Source of the DNA: a virus
Direction: 5' to 3' (one strand)
Virus record (IMG/VR): IMGVR_UViG_3300027708_000237
Coordinates: 1 to 29,324 of that record
Length of the DNA stretch: 29,324 nt
Each line of letters starts with the position of its first letter. Position 1 is the first letter of the stretch. A program made the translations under genes and the position numbers. This document shows positions 11,967-17,728 of this stretch, one piece after another. The notes under the pieces were generated by a model, which searched no databases, was not told the DNA's origin, and worked only from the letters and a program-made list of their open reading frames with translations.

Positions 11967-12289
11967 GCGACACGCCACGCACTGACGCTAAATATAAAGA
12001 TCACGAATGGGATATAATGGATCACATTCCATTAGAGTTTTGCCGTCAGCTTGAGTTAGAACTCACCGCATCTCTTGAAAACCAAGTGAAATCAATGGAG
12101 AAACTTGTTGAACAACAAGATTACACATTAAAGGCCGCTGTGTTGTTATCAGAGGCCGTGTCGCAACGAGACCGAGCGATCAAGATTGCAGAAATTTTCC
12201 AAGGTGAAATTGGGATGTATGATCCTGATTATGCTTCTCTAGATATTATAGAGAAAGAATTTGAAGCACTCAAAGCTGAAATCAAATGA
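11963..12289 (+). CDS. TPRTDA-type phage coiled-coil protein (108 aa)
   Basis: The start MSDTPRTDAKYKDHEWD and the following EFCRQLELELTA belong to a very common phage family whose members begin with TPRTDA and carry a QLExEL helix. Its function is unknown. The second half, QRDRAIKIAEIFQGE, resembles the gene at 13510 (QRNRAIQIADKMLEWE). The last residues ALKAEIK are encoded by a DNA segment that recurs nearly exactly at the ends of the genes finishing at 12705 and 13269. It is one member of a local family assembled from shared modules. Confidence 0.75.
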   Translation: MSDTPRTDAKYKDHEWDIMDHIPLEFCRQLELELTASLENQVKSMEKLVEQQDYTLKAAVLLSEAVSQRDRAIKIAEIFQGEIGMYDPDYASLDIIEKEFEALKAEIK

Positions 12290-12705
12290 GCGACACATAC
12301 GAAGATATTGGAGAGCTTTGCGTTGAACTTGAGCATCAGAACGGGCGATTGAACAACGAGGTCGCAAGGCTCCGTCAAGCCCTTGAGTTTATCGCCTGCA
12401 CCGAGCGTCCAGACGGAACCTATAACCGAGACAGGAGGGCTTGTGAGCTGCTCGCTAAAGACGCACTCAAAGCTGAAATTGAGAAACCAGTTGTCAAGGA
12501 TTCCTTGACTACTGAACCCACTCCCGAATGGAGAGACATAGGGCTTGATGAGGTGATCCAAGAGGGGGATGAGGTATTATCATCCAAGGGATGGATACCA
12601 GCAATACGAACTGGACGGACGAAGCTACAGATTATGGCTTACCGCACCCGCCGTCCGTTGCCAAAGCCAAAATTGGAACTGGAACTCAAAGCTGAAATCA
12701 AATGA
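12286..12705 (+). CDS. Coiled-coil protein with duplicated LKAEI module (139 aa)
   Basis: Residues 9-36 form a coiled coil (LEHQNGRLNNEVARLRQALE). ALKAEIEKP follows in the middle and LELKAEIK ends the protein. The middle copy is DNA-identical over 17 bases to the ends of neighbouring genes, as if another module had been joined onto an ancestral gene end. The second half, TPEWRDIGLDEVIQEGDEVL, then WIPAIRTGR and YRTRRPLP, has the look of a small phage beta domain of unknown role. ATGA overlaps link it to both neighbours. Confidence 0.65.
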   Translation: MSDTYEDIGELCVELEHQNGRLNNEVARLRQALEFIACTERPDGTYNRDRRACELLAKDALKAEIEKPVVKDSLTTEPTPEWRDIGLDEVIQEGDEVLSSKGWIPAIRTGRTKLQIMAYRTRRPLPKPKLELELKAEIK

Positions 12706-12974
12706 CCACTAAAACCATGACCCCAAACACCACGATGGTTATCTGCCCTTGTCCTCGTTGCTATCTTGGGGCGCACAATCTGCCAGAACTTGCTGAAAAA
12801 TATCGTCGAGTTTCGGAGTTACAGACCGAGGTCGCAAAGCTTCGTGAGGAGAATGCCGAACTAAAACAAGGAAAGGTGTTTGTTGATCCAAAGTGGATCT
12901 GCGACCTTGAAACTCAACTAGCAAAAGCACACGAGGAACTTTGCCAAGCGGGGCTACGAGAATATGGAAACTAA
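12702..12974 (+). CDS. Coiled-coil protein with Cys motif (90 aa)
   Basis: An N-terminal CPCPRC at residues 15-20 is followed by a helix with VSELQTEVAKLREENAELKQ, a clear leucine-rich coiled coil, and another helix LETQLAKAHEEL. The EVAKLREE segment and its DNA resemble EVARLRQ in the preceding gene, suggesting common origin. The function is unknown. It overlaps the previous gene by 4 bases and the next by 11 bases. Confidence 0.65.
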   Translation: MTTKTMTPNTTMVICPCPRCYLGAHNLPELAEKYRRVSELQTEVAKLREENAELKQGKVFVDPKWICDLETQLAKAHEELCQAGLREYGN

Positions 12975-13269
12975 TACAACAGACACACCACGCACCGATG
13001 AGGAGATGTGGACAACAGATTACCATCACGAATTATGCAACGTAGTGAACGCAGAGTTTGCACAGCAACTTGAGCGAGAACTCAACGAGAAAACCAACGA
13101 TGTCGCAAAACTCACGGGGTTGGTGGAATGGTATAAGGCTAGAATGGAATCGTGTTGGCACGCCGCAAACACCTATGATGGCAATTACTTAAAAGCATGT
13201 GACAATGTTATGCACATAGCTTCAGAACGATTATTAGTAAAAGAGGAACTCAAACCTAAAATCAAATGA
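12964..13269 (+). CDS. TPRTD-type phage coiled-coil protein (101 aa)
   Basis: The start contains TDTPRTDEEM, then VVNAEFAQQLERELNEKTND and VAKLTGLVEWYKARM. The TPRTD start and QLExEL helix are the same family features as in the gene at 11963. The ending EELKPKIK is encoded by DNA closely matching the 3' ends at 12289 and 12705 (20 of 22 bases). It therefore looks like a tandem paralog. The stop overlaps the Pro-rich gene start as ATGA. Confidence 0.7.
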   Translation: METNTTDTPRTDEEMWTTDYHHELCNVVNAEFAQQLERELNEKTNDVAKLTGLVEWYKARMESCWHAANTYDGNYLKACDNVMHIASERLLVKEELKPKIK

Positions 13270-13502
13270 TTGCTGCATCAATAATCTGGCTATGGCTGCA
13301 CTCCGCATCACCCACGCCCACACCAAAGCCAATTCGCCAGCAAGTGATTGTGGAAACGCTTCCGAAGGGTAAGCCGATCAAACCACTTCCTCCAGCACAA
13401 TCTCCATCACCACGCCCTACAATCACGCCCATCCCGCAAGCGACTCATTCACCATACCCAACTCCTCCTCCAGTCAGGGGAACGGCATACAGTATCATAT
13501 AA
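13266..13502 (+). CDS. Pro-rich protein with N-terminal hydrophobic segment (78 aa)
   Basis: The first 13 residues (MIAASIIWLWLHS) are a short hydrophobic anchor or signal. The remainder is dominated by Pro, Ser and Thr (SPTPTPKPIRQQ, LPPAQSPSPRPTITPIP). There is no lipobox Cys. The layout is reminiscent of outer-membrane spanins such as Rz1, which are short and Pro-rich, but those carry a lipoprotein signal that is absent here. A similar architecture recurs in the gene at 14792. It starts in an ATGA overlap with the previous gene. Confidence 0.55.
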   Translation: MIAASIIWLWLHSASPTPTPKPIRQQVIVETLPKGKPIKPLPPAQSPSPRPTITPIPQATHSPYPTPPPVRGTAYSII

Positions 13503-13509
13503 CCTAATC

Positions 13510-13725
13510 ATGAATGAAGAAATCAAAGAGTTTGTTGAGGCATTCTTGGTAGAGAATAGCAAGCCAGAAATGACTATGCACCAGAAACTACAGCGTTCTA
13601 ATGACCAGAGAAATCGTGCTATACAAATAGCAGACAAGATGCTAGAATGGGAAAACCCTTCTGATACTCGCAAAAGCATTAAAGATTTAAGCGCATTGAA
13701 AAAAGAAATTAATGAAAGAAAATAA
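13510..13725 (+). CDS. Small helical protein related to the 11963 gene (71 aa)
   Basis: The product begins MNEEIKEFVEAFLVENSKPE and contains QRNRAIQIADKMLEWENP, then SIKDLSALKKEINERK. The RAIxIA segment and ALKKEI end parallel RAIKIAEIFQGE and ALKAEIK of the gene at 11963, so this is probably a shorter paralog. I chose the ATG at 13510; the earlier in-frame start would overlap the whole Pro-rich gene. The AT-rich HNH gene begins 14 bases before its end. Confidence 0.6.
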   Translation: MNEEIKEFVEAFLVENSKPEMTMHQKLQRSNDQRNRAIQIADKMLEWENPSDTRKSIKDLSALKKEINERK

Positions 13726-14332
13726 ATACAAGAGAGGATTTATACGAGAAGATGGCATGATCTTTTTGCAATATAATAAGAATTGTAAAAATGGAGAATG
13801 GTGGGTTAATCGTGATTTATTTGAAATATATAAAGAAAAAAGAAGGATTTATTCACGAGAAAGATATGCAAAAAATACAAAAAGAGTTAAGGAATGCAGT
13901 TATAAATGGAGAAGAAATAATCCAGAAAAAGTAAAAGCATCTGTATTAAAATGGAGAATTGAAAATAGGGATAAACATCTTTCCACAAGGAATAAATATC
14001 AAAAAAAAAGAAGGCAAAACCCTTTAATAATCATTTCAGAAAGAATAAGAGCCTTAATATTTTTTAAACTTAAAGTTAAAAATTATACAAAGAAGTCTAG
14101 GACTCATGAAATATTGGGCTGCTCCTATGATGATTTTAAAATTTATATTGAAAAACAATTTAAGGATGGCATGACGTGGAATAATAAAGGTGCATGGCAT
14201 ATAGATCATATCATTCCAACGTGTGTTGCTAAAACTGAACAAGAATTAATTAAGTTAAACCATTACACAAATCTTCAACCATTATGGGCTGAAGATAACC
14301 TTAAAAAAGGAAGCAAAATAATAGCCAAATGA
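13712..14332 (+). CDS. HNH endonuclease, probable homing type
   Basis: The 206-residue protein is very basic. Residues 1-40 form a small domain (KRGFIREDGMIFLQYNK, then GEWWVNRDLFE). A Lys/Arg-rich helical DNA-contact region follows. The C-terminal HNH fold has WHIDHIIP with catalytic His about 163-166, then HYTNLQPLWAEDNLKKGSK. This order fits free-standing phage homing endonucleases, which cut related genomes and spread by repair. The gene is strikingly AT-rich: bases 13861-13920 have only 15 G/C of 60, against 29 of 60 in the nuclease gene at 8161-8220. It overlaps both neighbours, so it has fitted into the operon without a gap. Confidence 0.75.
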   Translation: MKENKYKRGFIREDGMIFLQYNKNCKNGEWWVNRDLFEIYKEKRRIYSRERYAKNTKRVKECSYKWRRNNPEKVKASVLKWRIENRDKHLSTRNKYQKKRRQNPLIIISERIRALIFFKLKVKNYTKKSRTHEILGCSYDDFKIYIEKQFKDGMTWNNKGAWHIDHIIPTCVAKTEQELIKLNHYTNLQPLWAEDNLKKGSKIIAK

Positions 14333-14505
14333 CTGATATATCCAAATGCAATAATACTGATTGCCCTTCACATATGCAATGTTGGAGGCACTTAGCACCA
14401 AGTAATGAAAATTGGCAATCATACGCTCAATTCGATCCAGATGGAGAGGATAAGTGTGATTATTTTATAGATGCCGTTGAGTGGCTAAAATGGGCAAAGA
14501 AATGA
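14329..14505 (+). CDS. Conserved Cys-rich phage protein (58 aa)
   Basis: The start MTDISKCNNTDCPSHMQCWR, followed by a WQSYAQF segment and DKCDYF, is a widespread small phage protein pattern. Cys7, Cys12, Cys18 and Cys43 could bind one zinc ion. The function is unknown. The ATG lies in an ATGA overlap with the HNH gene and the stop overlaps the following gene in the same way. Confidence 0.7.
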   Translation: MTDISKCNNTDCPSHMQCWRHLAPSNENWQSYAQFDPDGEDKCDYFIDAVEWLKWAKK

Positions 14506-14795
14506 AATCCTGTATTGATCACATCCTACAAGAATTGGGGTATGAAACTCCAGAGTTGCCACCCATAAACAAAAGGGAAGCCTTTGAACAAGGTCTTATC
14601 AAGGGAGCAGAGAAGCCAAAGAAGTGTGAAGGATGCGGAAAGTCGTCCTATTCTTCATCTTCTAAATGTGACCAAGCTATCAAACATCGACTTGAGCAAG
14701 GGTTTGGTGGAATGGGGATGTTACGAGCCTATGAATGTGACATCGTTAGGGGAAATTGGCATATGTCATCAATTAACAACAAGAAAAAATCATGA
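14502..14795 (+). CDS. Hypothetical protein with Cys pair (97 aa)
   Basis: The first 20 residues (MKSCIDHILQELGYETPELP) form a helix. A CEGCG motif at residues 42-46 and more Cys at about 56 and 80 suggest a metal-binding element. The last part is Gly/Met and His/Asn-rich. No family is recognised. I chose ATG 14502 because it makes the same ATGA overlap as most genes in this operon. ATG 14490 and GTG 14481 are in-frame alternatives. Confidence 0.55.
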   Translation: MKSCIDHILQELGYETPELPPINKREAFEQGLIKGAEKPKKCEGCGKSSYSSSSKCDQAIKHRLEQGFGGMGMLRAYECDIVRGNWHMSSINNKKKS

Positions 14796-15010
14796 TCCTA
14801 GCACTCATCTACACAGCATTCGCTCCCATCCATCAGCCCGTCCCTCAAACCCAGACCATCTATGTTGCCAACCTATCAGCAACAGATGGCAGGGATGCGG
14901 GGGCATATTACCAAGTCACCACGCTCCCTCAACCATATCAAGAGCCTCAATATCAACCAGTGATACCCATCATGGCTATCCCAAGTATAGACAACCAACA
15001 AGATCAATGA
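14792..15010 (+). CDS. Pro/Gln-rich protein with N-terminal hydrophobic segment (72 aa)
   Basis: The start MILALIYTAFAPIHQPVPQT is hydrophobic then Pro-rich. The remainder is rich in Pro, Gln, Tyr and Thr (TTLPQPYQEPQYQPVIPI). The plan resembles the gene at 13266: a short hydrophobic N-terminus and a disordered Pro tail. It may be an exported or membrane-tethered peptide. Both ends overlap neighbours as ATGA. No family is recognised. Confidence 0.5.
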   Translation: MILALIYTAFAPIHQPVPQTQTIYVANLSATDGRDAGAYYQVTTLPQPYQEPQYQPVIPIMAIPSIDNQQDQ

Positions 15011-15156
15011 AACTCAAACGAGGAACTTGGAATGAGGATAAAACAAAGCGATTCTGGGCATACCACCCAAAAGGAATAGAGATGTGGGTAACTCCAGAAA
15101 GGCTTGAAGAAACCAAAAACCCTATCAAGCTAGGGCAATTCAAGGAAAAGAAATGA
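15007..15156 (+). CDS. Small protein resembling the HNH N-terminal domain (49 aa)
   Basis: The pattern KRGTWNEDKTKRFWAYHPKG, then MWVTPERLEE, parallels residues 7-38 of the HNH protein (KRGFIREDGMIFLQYNKN, then WWVNRDLFE). It therefore appears to be a stand-alone copy of that small domain. The similarity is judged by eye. It has ATGA overlaps at both ends, which strongly supports translation. Its role is unknown; a DNA-binding or accessory domain is plausible. Confidence 0.6.
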   Translation: MKLKRGTWNEDKTKRFWAYHPKGIEMWVTPERLEETKNPIKLGQFKEKK

Positions 15157-15842
15157 ATCAATACAAAATTACTCGCATTAACGAGACAATGATTTGTCTT
15201 ACGGATGATCAGAATCTTACTCCAGAGGCATTAAAGCATGGAACAATATGCCTAGAGCATTCTATTGCCAACCTTCCAGAAGTAAAATCCCTTAAATCTA
15301 GTGATATAGTTATTGATGTCGGTGGGTTTATCGGAGATACCGCCCTTATCTTTTCCAAAAAAGGAGCAGCAGTTTATGCCTTTGAACCACAAGAAGATGC
15401 ATTCTTTTGCATGGAGTATAATGTTTTTAAGAACAGCACCAATATTAGAGCAATCAATGATGCGGTTGGGAACGGTGATTCAGTTTCAGTAAATCAAGAC
15501 CCCCTCAATGGGAACCCTGGAACTCGCACAGTCAAATTAGATCAGAATGGAAAGAAAAGTATAAAACTTGACGATTACTTTAAAAAATTCCCAAATATTA
15601 CTTTAATCAAGATTGATTGTGAAGGATATGAACCTCCCGTTATCCAAGGAGCAAAAGAGATAATCAAAAAACACAAACCTATTATTATTTGTGAAATATA
15701 TCCCGAAATGCTTGCTAGGGCAGGATTTTCTAAATCAGATATTTATAATCCATTAATTGAATTAGGTTACAAAATCGTTACTTCTATTGGAGAAGAAGAT
15801 TCTGTGCGGTGGGATATTACCGCTACGTTCTCAACTTGCTAA
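15153..15842 (+). CDS. FkbM-family SAM-dependent methyltransferase
   Basis: This 229-residue protein carries the FkbM (Methyltransf_21) motifs. These are VIDVGGFIGD at residues 53-62 for SAM binding, VYAFEPQ ending motif II at about 74-80, and LIKIDCEGYEPPVIQGA from about 151. Family members methylate hydroxyl groups of sugars or polyketides. As the last gene of the rightward operon, it overlaps head-on by 20 bases with the 3' end of the leftward glycosyltransferase gene. The two may act on the same glycan, but they are on opposite strands and may be expressed at different times. The substrate is unknown. Confidence 0.85.
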   Translation: MNQYKITRINETMICLTDDQNLTPEALKHGTICLEHSIANLPEVKSLKSSDIVIDVGGFIGDTALIFSKKGAAVYAFEPQEDAFFCMEYNVFKNSTNIRAINDAVGNGDSVSVNQDPLNGNPGTRTVKLDQNGKKSIKLDDYFKKFPNITLIKIDCEGYEPPVIQGAKEIIKKHKPIIICEIYPEMLARAGFSKSDIYNPLIELGYKIVTSIGEEDSVRWDITATFSTC

Positions 15843-17349
15843 AGTCGGGACGCTTGAACTTACCCTCATAATTAAGGGTTTCTAACTCCTCCAACGGCAT
15901 CTTCCGTTCAGTCAACCATTCCCTAGCCAGCTTGCAGTTGCGTAGGTTGGAGGGGTCTCTATGCAATCCATCACCCTCCCACAAGGAAGGATGCCATTCA
16001 TGGTAGATGATATCTTCAATCTCTCTACCGCCAGCAGATTTGATTAGCTCACGCTTGATGCGATCCCATGAGTGTCTTCCCAATACCATGTCAGGAAATA
16101 AATGATGATTGCGCCTCCACCATCCTACCCTCATGGCAAAGAAATCACATCCAGAATACTTTGCCCCTGCGCTAATGCGATCATAAGGAAGGGCATCATC
16201 TAATCTCTTGAAGTCTCTACGATAGGAATAAGCTGGAAGAACTCCCTCTAGCCTTTGGATTAGGTTATTGGTTACACAAGTATCCGTATTGGTCAGTAAT
16301 AGAACCGTTTCATCATCACGACCCGCACAAGCCAGACGAAGCATATCCTTAATCATGGGTATCCTACGGGTTTCATCAGGTATAACTTCAGCCGATGATC
16401 TTACAAAGCAGTTGTCATCCAATCCCAAATCAATACAACCAATAGATTCCCATGTCTTTGCTGCTAATTCATTACGCCTCTTCTCATCTCCAGTTGCCCA
16501 AGGCATTTTCTGATATACATGGACAATATTTTGATGCGTTAATTTTGGTCTAGGATTACGGATTAGATCCAAGATTCTAGTCACATCCCTTGGGAAGTTC
16601 TTATATCGTGTATAAGATGCGTAGAATGGTCGCCATGCTGTTCCATGCCACAGGGAGGGTGAGTCTGTTATTAAAGCATGAACTGGTTTCTGTGTGGCGT
16701 ATGAGAGGTGTAGAGGGCCACTATCAGTCAATATCATGGCATGGGTATTCGGATGATCCATAATCCCAAGTAAATCATAGAATTTCTCTGCTTTGATTGT
16801 AGCCAAATCAACGATATGGAAATCAGGCAAAGAATGGTTCAGAATCTCCCACAGCAAATCAGAATACGGAAATGGAGATGATGTCCCACCAGTTGAGACA
16901 ACAATCCAAGGTTTATCTTTAGGGATTCCTTTCGTTAGTTTTTTCTCTCTTTTGGCATCTCGTTTATCAAATATTAATGGAGGCTGGCTAGGCCATAAAT
17001 CTAGCTTCCCCGCTAGTCTCCATGCGTCTTGCTGGAATGAGTCACAAATGATTTTAGGCCCAACATGGTTTCCGTAAACCTGACTTATTAAAACATCAGG
17101 GATTCCGACAACTTGGGTTGCAGTTGCCGTTTTATTCAGAGTCTTGAGGCATTCTAATGCACCCGTGATGTCATCAAATGTGCCATCATAGACGATAGGA
17201 TTGACATAACTGACACCTTCTAGGATGTCAGCGTAATCTTTGGAGATAACTAGGCTAGGCTTCTTACCCGTTTCATCAAACTCATTCTTTAGGACAGGCA
17301 GGAACGATACGATATCCCCATACCGCCCCATATTGAGGAAGGTAGCCAC
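15823..17349 (-). CDS. Two-domain glycosyltransferase (GT9-like plus second domain)
   Basis: The 508-residue protein has an N-terminal GT9/heptosyltransferase-like GT-B fold. MGRYGDIVSFLPVL (7-20) is the usual first loop. ILTDSGPLHLSYATQKPVHA (about 206-225) is the conserved donor-site region. From about residue 275 a second domain begins (HVYQ, then LLLTNTDTCV at about 352, and CDFFAMRVGWWRRNHHLFPD). It resembles GT-A-like domains I recall from phage and bacterial proteins of unknown substrate. It probably modifies a surface glycan or virion component. The start is GTG at 17349, three bases after the previous stop, because it keeps the first beta strand; ATG 17331 is the alternative. It is the last gene of the leftward virion operon. 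Confidence 0.75.
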   Translation of the reverse strand: MATFLNMGRYGDIVSFLPVLKNEFDETGKKPSLVISKDYADILEGVSYVNPIVYDGTFDDITGALECLKTLNKTATATQVVGIPDVLISQVYGNHVGPKIICDSFQQDAWRLAGKLDLWPSQPPLIFDKRDAKREKKLTKGIPKDKPWIVVSTGGTSSPFPYSDLLWEILNHSLPDFHIVDLATIKAEKFYDLLGIMDHPNTHAMILTDSGPLHLSYATQKPVHALITDSPSLWHGTAWRPFYASYTRYKNFPRDVTRILDLIRNPRPKLTHQNIVHVYQKMPWATGDEKRRNELAAKTWESIGCIDLGLDDNCFVRSSAEVIPDETRRIPMIKDMLRLACAGRDDETVLLLTNTDTCVTNNLIQRLEGVLPAYSYRRDFKRLDDALPYDRISAGAKYSGCDFFAMRVGWWRRNHHLFPDMVLGRHSWDRIKRELIKSAGGREIEDIIYHEWHPSLWEGDGLHRDPSNLRNCKLAREWLTERKMPLEELETLNYEGKFKRPDFSKLRT

Positions 17350-17352
17350 GAC

Positions 17353-17682
17353 CTACTCGTAACTTTTACGGAATCTTTCCACTATTGGCTCGTCAGAAGT
17401 AATGACCTTGAGTTCTGGAAACTCTGTTTTCTCTTCTACCTCTGGATCTTGCTCTTCCACTTGAGGCAACTGACCATACTCCTTTGCGTATCGAATAGCT
17501 TCCACAACAAAGTAATTCCTCTGCTCTAGTAGGGCGATAACGATAGCTTGGTAAAAGGAAACCTCTGGTAATTTGTTCTTTTCTCCATGCTCCCGAATCT
17601 CACGAAGATTGAGATCACCGGGGAACTCTGATTGTTCAAAAGGATATTTAAGAGATGTTGGCAGGATATATTTTTTGCTCAT
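17353..17682 (-). CDS. Hypothetical acidic protein (109 aa)
   Basis: The protein starts MSKKYILPTSLKYPFEQSEF, has a helical core (VSFYQAIVIALLEQRNYFVV), and ends in a very acidic stretch (QVEEQDPEVEEKTEFPEL). The family is not recognised. I chose ATG 17682, preceded by the leader AACCACT as before the gene at 3798. The in-frame start at 17748 would overlap the giant virion gene. Its place between the last virion protein and the glycosyltransferase suggests late expression. Confidence 0.6.
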   Translation of the reverse strand: MSKKYILPTSLKYPFEQSEFPGDLNLREIREHGEKNKLPEVSFYQAIVIALLEQRNYFVVEAIRYAKEYGQLPQVEEQDPEVEEKTEFPELKVITSDEPIVERFRKSYE

Positions 17683-17728
17683 AGTGGTTGCTGGTGAAGA
17701 TAAAGATTTACTGAAAGCGAGGAAGGAA

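Larger units (their letters stand above)
12268..13269 (+). repeat. 22-base gene-end repeat encoding LKAEIK-stop
   Basis: Bases 12268-12289 and 12684-12705 are identical over 22 bases and both end in the stop codon of their gene. A third gene end at 13248-13269 matches 20 of 22. A partial copy of 17 bases lies inside a gene at 12463-12479. The copies are in the same frame. Confidence 0.75.

Noticed and set aside
13266-13502. Rz1-type outer-membrane spanin
   Set aside because: The protein is short and Pro-rich but has no lipobox cysteine, and no Rz-like partner gene encloses it.
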